In this document: piece after piece, positions 24,751 through 32,700 of the stretch | Layout of the letters: the number at the start of each line of letters is the position of its first letter | How positions within the stretch are numbered: the stretch's first letter is position 1 | Assembly: GCA_016703325.1 (NCBI GenBank) | Contig: JADJCH010000001.1 | Span: forward strand, 186,001 to 250,000 | Direction of reading: 5' to 3' | DNA: 64,000 nucleotides | Origin: Burkholderiales bacterium | GTDB lineage: Bacteria > Pseudomonadota > Gammaproteobacteria > Burkholderiales > Burkholderiaceae_C | The notes under the pieces: model-generated | What the model saw: only the letters and a program-made list of their open reading frames with translations | Databases searched by the model: none | Told to the model about the DNA's origin: nothing | Program-made: the position numbers and the translations under genes

Positions 24751-26262
24751 ATGTCACTTGCCCTGGTGCACAGCCGCGCCCTGGTCGGCCTGCAGGCGCC
24801 CGAAGTCACGGTCGAGGTCCACCTCGCCAATGGCCTGCCGAGTTTCACGCTGGTCGGTCTGGCCGAGACCGAGGTCAAGGAGGCGCGTGAGCGGGTGCGC
24901 TCGGCGCTGCACAGCAGTGGGCTGGACTTCCCGCACAACAAACGCATCACCGTCAACCTGGCGCCCGCCGACCTGCCGAAGGAGGGGGCGCGCTTCGACC
25001 TGCCGATTGCGGTGGGCATCCTGGCGGCCAGCGGGCAGATCCAGGCCGACCTGGAGCCGCTGGAGTTTGCGGGCGAGCTGTCCCTGGCCGGAGACCTGCG
25101 CGAGGTGCGGGGTGCCCTGGCCATGGGCGTGGCACTGCGCCGAACCGAGCGCCGCCGCACCCTGGTGCTGCCCAGTGCCAGTGCCCGAGAAGCGGCGCGG
25201 GTGCCGGGGCTGCAGCTGCGCTGCGCCGATCACCTGCTGCAGGTGGTGAGGGCGCTGCAGGTCGGAGACCGGGCCGAGCCGCTGGTGGCGCCGGTGCCTC
25301 CTATGGCGCAGACGCCGCCTCAGTTGCCCGATCTGCGAGAGGTCAAGGGCCAGGCGCAGGCTAAGCGGGCCCTGGAGGTGGCAGCCTGCGGAGCACACAG
25401 TCTGCTGCTGGTCGGGCCGCCGGGCACCGGAAAGTCCATGTTGGCCCAGCGGCTGATCGGCCTGTTGCCGCCGCTGCAGGAAGAAGAGGCTCTGGAGTCT
25501 GCCGCCATTCTCAGTCTGGCGGGTCAATTTGACCCGTCGGCCTGGGGGCAGCGGGTGCTGCGTTCGCCGCACCACACCGCATCTGCCGTCGCGCTGGTCG
25601 GGGGAGGCTCTCCGCCGCGTCCGGGAGAAATCTCACTGGCGCACCACGGGGTGCTGTTCCTGGATGAGTTGCCGGAGTTCCCTCGTGCGGCGCTGGAGGC
25701 CCTGCGTGAGCCCTTGGACAGCGGGCGCATCCGCATCTCCCGGGCGGCCCGCCAGGCCGATTTCCCGGCGCGTTGCCAACTGCTGGCGGCCATGAATCCC
25801 TGCCCCTGCGGACACCTTGGTTCACCCCTGAAGTCCTGCCGTTGCAGCCCGGAGGCGGTGACGCGTTACCAGGGCCGGATTTCCGGCCCGCTGCTCGACC
25901 GCATCGATCTGCGGGTCGAGGTCCCGGTACTCGCGCCCGAGCTGCTCAGTGCTGCATCCGATGGTGAATCCAGCGCCCAGGTGTCTTCCCGGGTCGCGCA
26001 GGCCCGGCAGCGCCAATGGGCGCGGCAGGGGCAGTGGAACGCCGCGCTGGATGCTGCCGGCCTGGACGAACACGCCAGGGCCACGGCCGCGGCGCTGGAC
26101 TTCCTGAACGCGGCGGCTCAGCGCCTGGGGTGGTCGGGTCGGAGCATCCACCGGGTGTTGCGCATCGCCCGCAGCGTTGCCGACCTGGCCGATGGGGCCG
26201 ACATCGGTGTGGGCCATGTGGCCGAAGCGGTGCAATTGCGGCGCGCGCTGGTGGCTGGCTGA
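24751..26262 (+). CDS. comM: YifB/ComM-type AAA+ ATPase (Mg-chelatase-like)
   Basis: Hexameric AAA+ helicase-like protein; ComM homologues promote branch migration during natural transformation. The 503 aa protein has the N-terminal Lon-like ChlI domain (MSLALVHSRALVGLQAPEVTVEVHL; residues 1-165), then the ATPase: Walker A VGPPGTGKSML near residue 229, Walker B GVLFLDELPEF, sensor AAMNPCPCGH with the cysteine-rich loop HLGSPLKSCRCSPEAV, and arginine finger RISGPLLDRIDL. The C-terminal lid LGWSGRSIHRVLRIARSVADL closes it. ATG 24751 fits the family start. It is divergent from the TorF operon, so the spacer carrying the NtrC sites may also hold its promoter. Confidence 0.92.
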   Translation: MSLALVHSRALVGLQAPEVTVEVHLANGLPSFTLVGLAETEVKEARERVRSALHSSGLDFPHNKRITVNLAPADLPKEGARFDLPIAVGILAASGQIQADLEPLEFAGELSLAGDLREVRGALAMGVALRRTERRRTLVLPSASAREAARVPGLQLRCADHLLQVVRALQVGDRAEPLVAPVPPMAQTPPQLPDLREVKGQAQAKRALEVAACGAHSLLLVGPPGTGKSMLAQRLIGLLPPLQEEEALESAAILSLAGQFDPSAWGQRVLRSPHHTASAVALVGGGSPPRPGEISLAHHGVLFLDELPEFPRAALEALREPLDSGRIRISRAARQADFPARCQLLAAMNPCPCGHLGSPLKSCRCSPEAVTRYQGRISGPLLDRIDLRVEVPVLAPELLSAASDGESSAQVSSRVAQARQRQWARQGQWNAALDAAGLDEHARATAAALDFLNAAAQRLGWSGRSIHRVLRIARSVADLADGADIGVGHVAEAVQLRRALVAG

Positions 26263-26354
26263 AGGGTGGTTGGCTGAAGTGTCTGGACCGAAAATGGCGG
26301 CGTTGCCCCGTCCTTGTCCTTGTCCTGTTCCTGGCCCGCCAACCGCACTCACCG

Positions 26355-27110
26355 ATGCCGCGCTTCTTCGTTGACCTTCCCCTGACTGCCGCAGCCGAAC
26401 TCACCTTGCCCGCGGAAGTTGCCCGGCACGTCCAAGTGCTGCGCCGCCAGCCGGGTGACGAGTTGACCCTGTTTGATGGGCGAGGGGGTGAGTGGTCCGC
26501 CACGGTCCTGGAGATGGGGCGCCGCGAAGTGCGGGTGCGTCTGGCCGGGCAATGCCACGACGTCGATCGAGAGCTGTCCTTGCCTGTGACGCTGATGGCA
26601 GCCATGCCGGCCAATGACCGTTTCGACTGGCTGGTCGAGAAGGCCACCGAGCTGGGCGTTGCGGCCATTCAACCGTTGATGACCGAGCGCAGCGTGCTGC
26701 GACTGGAAGGTGATCGGGCGCTGCGGCGGCAGGCCCATTGGCAGTCGGTGGCGGTGGCCGCTGCCGAGCAGTGTGGTCGCACCCGCGTACCCGAGGTGGC
26801 CTCTGCACTTCCGCTGACGCAGGCGCTGCAGAAGCTCTCTGGCGCCCCGGGTGCCGCTCAGGCGCAGCGCTGGCTCCTGAGCCCTGCCGAGCAGGCGTGG
26901 CCGATGGCGCGGCGTGTTGCCGACTTGCCGGCGCAAGGGGTGCTGATCTTCAGTGGGCCTGAAGGTGGCTTCACCGACGCCGAGGAGCGGCTGGTGCTGG
27001 AGGCTGGCGGCCTGCCAACCCGCCTGGGGCCGCGCATCCTGCGTGCCGAGACGGCGCCGCTGGCGGTGCTGGCCACCCTGGCCCAGTGGGATCCCCAACC
27101 CCCGGGATGA
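26355..27110 (+). CDS. rsmE: 16S rRNA (uracil-1498-N3)-methyltransferase RsmE
   Basis: SPOUT-class enzyme that methylates N3 of U1498 in 16S rRNA after 30S assembly. The 251 aa protein opens with an OB/PUA-like domain (MPRFFVDLPL, HVQVLRRQPGDELTLFDGRGGEW) and continues with the knot domain: KATELGVAAIQPLMTERSV, the motif AAEQCGRTRVPEV, FSGPEGGFTDAEE and the SAM loop LGPRILRAETAPLAVLA. ATG 26355 gives the family start. It lies downstream of comM by 92 bases, probably cotranscribed. The stretch between carries no gene. Confidence 0.95.
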   Translation: MPRFFVDLPLTAAAELTLPAEVARHVQVLRRQPGDELTLFDGRGGEWSATVLEMGRREVRVRLAGQCHDVDRELSLPVTLMAAMPANDRFDWLVEKATELGVAAIQPLMTERSVLRLEGDRALRRQAHWQSVAVAAAEQCGRTRVPEVASALPLTQALQKLSGAPGAAQAQRWLLSPAEQAWPMARRVADLPAQGVLIFSGPEGGFTDAEERLVLEAGGLPTRLGPRILRAETAPLAVLATLAQWDPQPPG

Positions 27111-27253
27111 GGCCATTGCAGCGCTGTGTCGGTGCGCATGAGGCCTTTTCTGGGGGCTGATGGAGCGGAACCGTGCCTTGAGCTGGGGCAATCTGCACGT
27201 TTCAGGACCGCTCTGGAGGTGGTCGCATCAACCCATGCAAAAAACGCATGTAA

Positions 27254-27350
27254 CCCCTCTGTAATGGTTTCGAGGGGCGTCCTACACTGTTTTTCCGGCA
27301 TCCCGAAAGCGCTCAGAAGCCCTTGGCGAGCGCTTCCGAGATGCCTTTTT
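27254..27350 (+). promoter_or_regulatory. pckG leader region with terminator-like stem-loop
   Basis: Two dyads precede pckG. The first is CCCCTC / GAGGGG at 27254-27277 with a 12-base loop. The second is long: GGCATC (27297-27302) with GATGCC (27340-27345) encloses AAGCGCTC (27307-27314) with GAGCGCTT (27328-27335), followed by five T (27346-27350), 17 bases before the ATG. TACACT at 27283-27288 is a possible -10, which would put the second hairpin at the very 5' end of the message. It could end read-through from rsmE or act as a leader attenuator. Confidence 0.5.
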
Positions 27351-27367
27351 CAACCTAGGAGCCCCTG

Positions 27368-29236
27368 ATGTCCAATTCCGCCGTGGCCAGCGTCCAGGCC
27401 CCCGCCTTTGTCAAGAATCCCAAACTGGTGGCCTGGGTGGCCGAGATCGCTGCCCTGACCCAGCCGGCCGCCATCCACTGGTGTGATGGTTCCCGGGAGG
27501 AATACGACCGCCTGTGCCAGTTGCTGGTCGACGCCGGTACCTTCAAGAAGCTCAACCCCGCCAAGCGGCCCGACAGCTTCCTCGCCTGTTCCGACCCTTC
27601 GGATGTGGCCCGTGTGGAAGACCGCACTTTCATCTGCTGCGAGACGAAGGAAGACGCCGGCCCGACCAACAACTGGATGGCTCCGGCCGAGATGCGTGCA
27701 CTGCTGCAGAGCGGTGAGGCCCCGCTGTTCCAGGGCTCGATGAAGGGTCGCACGATGTACGTGATCCCCTTCAGCATGGGCCCGCTCGGCTCGCCGATTG
27801 CCCAGATCGGCATCGAAATCTCGGACAGCCCCTATGTGGCCGTCAACATGAAGCTGATGACCCGCATGGGTCAGGCCGTCTATGACGTGATCGGCACCGA
27901 CGGGGCCTTCGTGCCCTGCGTGCACACCGTCGGGGCACCTCTCGAAGCGGGCCAGGCCGATGTGTCCTGGCCGTGCAACCCCAAGACCAAGTACATCGTC
28001 CACTATCCGGAGACCCGTGAGATCTGGTCCTACGGCTCCGGCTACGGCGGCAATGCCCTGCTGGGCAAGAAGTGCCTGGCGCTGCGCATCGCCTCCAAGA
28101 TGGGCCGCGACGAAGGCTGGCTGGCCGAGCACATGCTGATCCTGGGCGTGACCTCGCCCGAAGGCAAGAAGAGCTACGTCGCAGCGGCCTTCCCGAGCGC
28201 CTGCGGCAAGACCAATTTCGCGATGTTGATTCCGCCGGCCGCCCTGGGTGACTGGAAGGTCACCACCATCGGCGACGACATTGCCTGGATCAAGCCGGTG
28301 GACGGCAAGCTGCGCGCGATCAACCCGGAAGCCGGCTACTTCGGCGTTGCTCCGGGCACCAACGAAAAGACCAACCCGAACTGCATGGCGTCCCTGAACA
28401 AGGACGTCATCTTCACCAACGTGGCGCTGACTGATGACGGTGACGTGTGGTGGGAGGGCATGACCGACGAGCTGCCGTCGCACCTGATCGACTGGCAAGG
28501 CAAGGACTGGACACCCGAGAGCGCTCTGGGGGCCGACGGCAAGCGCCGCCCGGCCGCGCACCCGAACGCCCGCTTCACCGTGGCTGCGACCAACAACCCC
28601 GCCCTCGATCCGGACTGGGACAACCCCGCCGGCGTGCCGATCAATGCCTTCATCTTCGGTGGCCGTCGTTCCACCACCGTGCCGCTGGTGACCGAGGCCC
28701 GCAACTGGACCGAGGGCGTCTACATGGCCGCCACCATGGGTTCCGAGACCACTGCAGCCGCCTTCGGGGCGCAGGGTGTGGTTCGCCGCGACCCGTTTGC
28801 GATGCTGCCGTTTGCCGGCTACAACATGAGCGAGTACTTCCAGCACTGGCTCGACCTGGGCAGCAAACTCGAAGCGCAGGGCGCCGACCTGCCGGGGATT
28901 TTCACGGTGAACTGGTTCCGCAAGGGCTCGGACGGCAAGTTCGTCTGGCCGGGCTACGGCGACAACGCCCGCGTGATGCAGTGGATGCTGGCCCGGTTGG
29001 ACGGCTCGGCCGGGGGCACGGAGCACATCTTCGGTGTCAGCCCGAACTACGGTGACCTGAACTGGGCCGGACTGGATTTCAACGAAGCCCAGTTCCAGAG
29101 CGTCATCGGCATCGATCAGGCCGCCTGGACGCAGGAGATGAAACTGCACGACGAGCTCTTCCAGCAGCTGGCCTATCGGTTGCCGCAGGAGCTGCGTGAG
29201 GTGAAGGCGCGGATCGAGGCCCGTCTGGCAGCCTGA
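27368..29236 (+). CDS. pckG: phosphoenolpyruvate carboxykinase (GTP)
   Basis: Converts oxaloacetate and GTP to PEP, CO2 and GDP, the entry to gluconeogenesis. The 622 aa protein matches the GTP class: PDSFLACSDPSDVARVEDRTFIC, substrate residues in PTNNWMAP, GRTMYVIPFSMGPLGS, the P-loop AAFPSACGKTNFAML near residues 276-290 (catalytic Cys within it), and the metal/GTP region TIGDDIAWI followed by NPEAGYFGVAPGT. FIFGGRRSTTVPLV is the guanine-pocket block. ATG 27368 has AGGAG upstream. The gene stands alone, with a hairpin-rich leader and hairpins downstream. With maeB at 60711 it gives this organism two routes from C4 acids. Confidence 0.97.
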   Translation: MSNSAVASVQAPAFVKNPKLVAWVAEIAALTQPAAIHWCDGSREEYDRLCQLLVDAGTFKKLNPAKRPDSFLACSDPSDVARVEDRTFICCETKEDAGPTNNWMAPAEMRALLQSGEAPLFQGSMKGRTMYVIPFSMGPLGSPIAQIGIEISDSPYVAVNMKLMTRMGQAVYDVIGTDGAFVPCVHTVGAPLEAGQADVSWPCNPKTKYIVHYPETREIWSYGSGYGGNALLGKKCLALRIASKMGRDEGWLAEHMLILGVTSPEGKKSYVAAAFPSACGKTNFAMLIPPAALGDWKVTTIGDDIAWIKPVDGKLRAINPEAGYFGVAPGTNEKTNPNCMASLNKDVIFTNVALTDDGDVWWEGMTDELPSHLIDWQGKDWTPESALGADGKRRPAAHPNARFTVAATNNPALDPDWDNPAGVPINAFIFGGRRSTTVPLVTEARNWTEGVYMAATMGSETTAAAFGAQGVVRRDPFAMLPFAGYNMSEYFQHWLDLGSKLEAQGADLPGIFTVNWFRKGSDGKFVWPGYGDNARVMQWMLARLDGSAGGTEHIFGVSPNYGDLNWAGLDFNEAQFQSVIGIDQAAWTQEMKLHDELFQQLAYRLPQELREVKARIEARLAA

Positions 29237-29308
29237 CCGTTGCTGCAGCGAGAGCGCCCGATCGACGGCGCTCTTCTGGTGCGCAAGAAGTGCATCTCAT
29301 CCACTGAA

Positions 29309-29324
29309 GGGGCCTGCGGGCCCC
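29309..29324 (+). terminator. possible pckG terminator hairpin (weak)
   Basis: GGGGCC-TGCG-GGCCCC forms a 6-bp GC stem about 75 bases after the pckG stop, followed by ATTCTTCT, a poor U-tract. It could be a first, leaky terminator or a 3' stabilising hairpin. Confidence 0.45.
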
Positions 29325-29391
29325 ATTCTTCTGGCGAAGACGATTTCCGCCGGGATGTCGAAGGTGGTTGTGAAAGTCGGGCCAGAAATGG

Positions 29392-29420
29392 AAAAGGCGC
29401 CGGGGCTCCCGGCGCCTTTT
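29392..29420. terminator. bidirectional rho-independent terminator
   Basis: A perfect 13-bp stem, AAAAGGCGCCGGG (29392-29404) with CCCGGCGCCTTTT (29408-29420), has a 3-base loop. The A-run on one side and T-run on the other allow termination in both directions. It most likely ends pckG transcription. Confidence 0.9.
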
Positions 29421-29913
29421 CATCTTGTTTCGCGGCGCCCCGACCACTTGGTGCGACCGCTGGCAGCAGCAAACATCCTGGATTGATGATGTGGGATGTA
29501 TTCCTCTGCGGCCTTGTCTGTCTCCTCGGCCCTCGCTGGAGTGACCACTGCGCTTGGCTGTGGGTGCTCACGAGTGCCAAGAATGTACGGTGACTGTCAC
29601 CTTGGCGGCATCGGGGCTTTCCCGCACCGTTGCGGGGCATTGAGCGAGAGGGGGCGTTGCTTCCCATCAACAGGTGGATCAGGAGGGAAAACCCGATGTT
29701 TGCTTCCCGAAGTGTGACACCGGCCCCGCTATTCGCCGCTCAGTTACAACACTTCTTTCCAGACCGGATATTGCTGCACGGTCGGCTCACGCATAATGTT
29801 CTTTCGTGTCTGGATGCGTGCGCCTTCCCTGTTCCCTGGAATGAGTGCTGGCTGTAGCTCCGCCACTTGGTTCTCCAGTACTGAGGTACTTGTTTCTTGA
29901 AAGGCGCTCTTCC

Positions 29914-30408
29914 ATGGGCAACAAACTGTATGTAGGCAATCTGGCCTACACCGTGCGTGATGAAGAACTGAACGAGGCTTTCGGCCAGTTCGGTGCCGTG
30001 AACTCGGCAAAGGTGATGATGGACCGTGAAACCGGTCGTTCCAAGGGCTTCGGCTTTGTGGAAATGGCATCGGATGCCGAAGCGCAGGCAGCAATCAACG
30101 GTCTGAACGGCCAGGCCATCAGCGGCCGCGCCGTGGTGGTCAACGAAGCCCGTCCGCGTGAAGAGCGTCCTGGTGGCTTCCGCAGCCCGTACGGTGGTGG
30201 CGGCGGTGGCGGTGGTGGTGGTGGCGGCGGTCGCCGTGAAGGCGGCGGTGGCGGCTATGGCGGTGGCGGTGGCGGTGGCGGTGGCGGTGGCGGTGGCTTC
30301 CGCAGCCCCTACGGCGGCGGCGGTCGTCGTGAAGGCGGCGGCGGCGGTGGTGGCCGCGGCGGCTACGGCGGTGGCGGCGGTGGCGGCTACGGTGGTGGTG
30401 GCTACTGA
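29914..30408 (+). CDS. glycine-rich RRM RNA-binding protein
   Basis: Small single-RRM protein (164 aa) of the type called Rbp in cyanobacteria and common in betaproteobacteria; homologues bind single-stranded RNA and are often cold-inducible. The RRM spans residues 1-80 with RNP2 KLYVGNLAY at 3-11 and RNP1 KGFGFVEM near 43-50. From about residue 85 the chain is almost pure glycine, broken by RSPYGGGG, RREGGG and YGGGG units (two copies of FRSPYGGGG). The coding DNA here is a GGC/GGT repeat. ATG 29914 is set by the RRM start. A 16-bp terminator follows, so the gene is a single unit. Confidence 0.93.
   Translation: MGNKLYVGNLAYTVRDEELNEAFGQFGAVNSAKVMMDRETGRSKGFGFVEMASDAEAQAAINGLNGQAISGRAVVVNEARPREERPGGFRSPYGGGGGGGGGGGGGRREGGGGGYGGGGGGGGGGGGGFRSPYGGGGRREGGGGGGGRGGYGGGGGGGYGGGGY
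30190..30405 (+). repeat. low-complexity GGC/GGT glycine-codon tract
   Basis: About 215 bases of nearly uninterrupted GGY codons encode the glycine-rich tail. Longer quasi-repeats are present: the unit encoding FRSPYGGGG occurs twice (from about 30178 and 30298), each followed by a segment encoding RREGGG. Such tracts can change length by replication slippage. Confidence 0.85.
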
Positions 30409-30468
30409 TCTGCCCCGAACCCATGACGGGGTGGATCGCCTGCTGACCTGATGCAGGTGCCCCTCTCG

Positions 30469-30507
30469 AACGAACAACGCCCGGTGATGCCGGGCGTTGT
30501 TCGTTTT
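30469..30507 (+). terminator. rho-independent terminator of the RRM gene
   Basis: A perfect 16-bp stem, AACGAACAACGCCCGG (30469-30484) with its complement at 30490-30505, has a 5-base loop TGATG and is followed by TT. The A-T rich base of the stem would also work for the minus-strand SDR gene. Confidence 0.9.
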
Positions 30508-30536
30508 CGGGGTTTCAGTGGCGGTTTGCGAATCCG

Positions 30537-31358
30537 TCAGTCCAATGGCGCTGCAGGCCGAGGGCGTCTGGGTTTGCGCCCTCGGCCGGCGATCAGTCGG
30601 TCGAACCAGGGGTCGGGCAGCAGGCGCAGCAACCGAGCCACCCAGGCCATCTGCCAGGGAATGACGCGCAACGTGGCACCGTGGGAAATGGCCTGCACGG
30701 CCTGCGCCGCAAAGTCCTGTGCCGGCATCAGGAAAGGCATCGGATAGGGGTTGCCGCGGGTCAGTGGGGTGTCGATGAATCCCGGCAGCAAGGTGACAAC
30801 CCGGATGCCGTCGACCGTCAGCTCGTTGCGCAGGCTCTCTGCATAGGCCACCACAGCGGACTTGCTGGCGCAGTAGCCCGCATGTCCTGGCAGGCCCCGG
30901 ATGGCCGCAACGCTGGAGACAGCGACCAGAGTGCCGCGCCGGGCCACCCGCATCGGCCGGATGAACGGGTGGAAGGTGGCCGCCAGACCGAGCAGGTTGG
31001 TGGCCATGAGATCGGCCAGCACGTCCAGGTCTTCCCTCTGCGCGGTGTCGATGCCGATGCTGATGCCGGCATTGGCGATCACCACCTGCGGCAGACCCAA
31101 CTCCACCTGGCAACGTGTGGCGGCTGCAACAACCGAGTCGGCGTCGCGCACGTCGGCGGTGTAAACGGCGCAACCTGCTGTATCCAGTCGCTGTTCCTGC
31201 AGCCAGGCTCGCACAAGGTCACCGCGGCGTGCCACCAGGGCCAGCCGCCAGCCGAGTTGGGCGTAGCGCAGGGCCAACGCCTGTCCGATGCCACTGGACG
31301 CCCCGGTGATGAACACCAGGGGACGTTGCGCGGGCGGCGGCACCACGGAGGGTGTCAT
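30537..31358 (-). CDS. SDR family oxidoreductase
   Basis: Short-chain dehydrogenase/reductase of 273 aa. The Rossmann motif VFITGASSGIGQALAL is at residues 14-29, the NAG motif in VIANAGISIG, catalytic Ser in VAVSSVAAIRGLPG and Tyr/Lys in YCASK. NAD(P) is the cofactor; the substrate is unknown. The C-terminal tail (about residues 230-273) is hydrophobic then Arg/Pro-rich, which may give membrane association. Its ATG overlaps the lptC stop by 4 bases, so it is translated with the Kdo/LPS genes. In relatives lptA would be expected at this place. A lipid-related role is only a guess from this setting. Confidence 0.85.
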   Translation of the reverse strand: MTPSVVPPPAQRPLVFITGASSGIGQALALRYAQLGWRLALVARRGDLVRAWLQEQRLDTAGCAVYTADVRDADSVVAAATRCQVELGLPQVVIANAGISIGIDTAQREDLDVLADLMATNLLGLAATFHPFIRPMRVARRGTLVAVSSVAAIRGLPGHAGYCASKSAVVAYAESLRNELTVDGIRVVTLLPGFIDTPLTRGNPYPMPFLMPAQDFAAQAVQAISHGATLRVIPWQMAWVARLLRLLPDPWFDRLIAGRGRKPRRPRPAAPLD

Positions 31359-32050
31359 GGCCGCTCGCTCCGGTTGCTGCCGGGTTCCATGCGTCCCTTG
31401 ACGCCCTGCCCGAGCACCGCGCTGCGTTTGTCGTGCTCGTAGCGAATTGAGCCGGCTTCGAAGCGATGCGCCCCCTGGCGCAGCACTACGGGGTCCCGGC
31501 TGATCACCACACCGTTGCGAGTGTCGAACAGCATGCGTTCGCCGGTGAACTCCAGTGCATCGCTGTTGCCGTCTCCCGGCTCCTGCACCACCCGGGCTCC
31601 GCCGCGCAGCCAGACCTCGCCGCTGCGGTTGTCTGCACTGGCCTGGTTGGCGCTGGCGCGCAGGACCCGGCCTTCTTCGTCGGTCCAGCGGATGCGCACG
31701 CCGTCGATCTCCAGTGTGTCGGTGTCCGGGTAGTGCCGCACCGCATCGCCCTCGATCACCCCTCTTGCAGGGCCGGACTGGGTGTAGTGCTGAACCGAGA
31801 ACCCCTGCATTTCGTAGTCGGGGACATGGCTCAGGGGCTTCTCGGCGGCAGCGGGTGACAGGATGGGGGTCTGTTTCACCAGCCACCAGCTCAGGATGGC
31901 CGCCATCGCCAGCAGGCCCACCATCAGGTAGGTCTGTGCCGCGGATCGGAGCCGTTCGGACCAGGGGCGCCTCGGCTGCGGAGGTGACACCCTCAGGGGC
32001 GGGCCGAGCAGGGGCTGCAGCGGCAGGGTGTCCGGGCCGTCGTAGTCCAT
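31355..32050 (-). CDS. lptC: LPS export ABC transporter periplasmic protein LptC
   Basis: Bitopic inner-membrane protein that receives LPS from LptB2FG and passes it to LptA. The 231 aa protein has a cytoplasmic Pro-rich start, one helix (TYLMVGLLAMAAILSWWLV, about residues 40-58) and a beta-jellyroll periplasmic domain: PDYEMQGFSVQHYTQSG, GDAVRHYPDTDTLEI and GVVISRDPVVLRQGAHRFEAGSIRYEHD. It follows kdsC by 9 bases and overlaps the SDR gene by 4. The protein is longer at the N-terminus than E. coli LptC, as usual in betaproteobacteria. lptA and lptB do not follow. Confidence 0.88.
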   Translation of the reverse strand: MDYDGPDTLPLQPLLGPPLRVSPPQPRRPWSERLRSAAQTYLMVGLLAMAAILSWWLVKQTPILSPAAAEKPLSHVPDYEMQGFSVQHYTQSGPARGVIEGDAVRHYPDTDTLEIDGVRIRWTDEEGRVLRASANQASADNRSGEVWLRGGARVVQEPGDGNSDALEFTGERMLFDTRNGVVISRDPVVLRQGAHRFEAGSIRYEHDKRSAVLGQGVKGRMEPGSNRSERP

Positions 32051-32059
32051 GCGGGCCGC

Positions 32060-32698
32060 TCAGCCGGCCTGGCCGTCGTCGAGAGTGACGAGGTGACCGT
32101 CCAACAGCCTGGCGTAGGCGCCACAGGCCACCAGCAGCAGATCGCAGAACTCCCGGGCGGCCCCGTGGCCGCCAGCCCGGGTTGTCACGTGGTCACACAG
32201 GGCCAGCACCTCGGGGTGAGCCAGGGCCGGGGCGCAGGCGAGCGCGCAGCGTGTCAGCAGCGGCAGGTCCGGCCAGTCGTCTCCGATGACGGCCAGGTCA
32301 TCCCAGTCCAGGTCAAGCTCCGCCAGCACCTCGGCCGCAGCCCTCAATTTGTCGTGCACACCGAAGCGGGCCTGCTGGATGCCGAGGTCCGCACAGCGCC
32401 GGCGCACCGCGGCCGAATCCCGGCCGGTGATGACCACCGGGACGATACCGGCACGCGCCAGCAGCTTGATGCCGTGACCGTCGAGGGTGTTGAAGGCCTT
32501 GACCGTCTCGCCCTGTTCACCGATGGTGATGCGTCCATCGGTCAGGCAGCCATCCACGTCAAAGATGGCCACGCGCACCGCCTGGGCCTTGAGCAGCAGG
32601 GCGGTCTCGAACCGCTGCTGCGGCAGCACCTGGCGCGCGGGACGGGCCAGCAGTGGCTGCAACCGATGGCTGTAGTCGGCTCGCAGGGGTGTTGTCAT
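32060..32698 (-). CDS. kdsC: 3-deoxy-D-manno-octulosonate 8-phosphate phosphatase KdsC
   Basis: HAD-superfamily phosphatase that releases phosphate from Kdo-8-phosphate in LPS core synthesis. It is 212 aa. HAD motif I is FDVDGCLTDG near residues 45-54 (nucleophile Asp), followed by the KdsC-specific FNTLDGHGIKLL, motif II VITGRDS, and motif IV VIGDDWPDLPLL. An N-terminal extension of about 40 residues (MTTPLRADYSHRLQPLL...) precedes the core. It starts 2 bases after the kdsD stop, the usual kdsD-kdsC order, and both act one after the other in the same pathway. Confidence 0.93.
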   Translation of the reverse strand: MTTPLRADYSHRLQPLLARPARQVLPQQRFETALLLKAQAVRVAIFDVDGCLTDGRITIGEQGETVKAFNTLDGHGIKLLARAGIVPVVITGRDSAAVRRRCADLGIQQARFGVHDKLRAAAEVLAELDLDWDDLAVIGDDWPDLPLLTRCALACAPALAHPEVLALCDHVTTRAGGHGAAREFCDLLLVACGAYARLLDGHLVTLDDGQAG

Positions 32699-32700
32699 GG

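Larger units (their letters stand above)
29237..29913. other. 677-base intergenic region between pckG and the RRM protein gene
   Basis: It holds two hairpins near pckG (listed separately), a possible promoter for the RNA-binding protein (TTGCTG at 29771-29776 and CATAAT at 29792-29797, a short 15-base spacer), and a small dyad AGTAC-TGAG-GTACT at 29877-29890 in the leader just before its ATG. A frame of 117 codons at 29240 spans the terminator and has no protein-like features. I see no tRNA or known small RNA, though a small RNA between 29421 and 29760 cannot be excluded. Confidence 0.5.

Noticed and set aside
29240..29593. 117-codon open frame after pckG
   Set aside because: It spans a strong bidirectional terminator, has no ribosome-binding site and no recognisable motif.
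30178..30405. Short direct repeats that could suggest a CRISPR or tandem-repeat array
   Set aside because: The repeats are in-frame glycine codons within the RRM protein tail, with no unique spacers of constant length.
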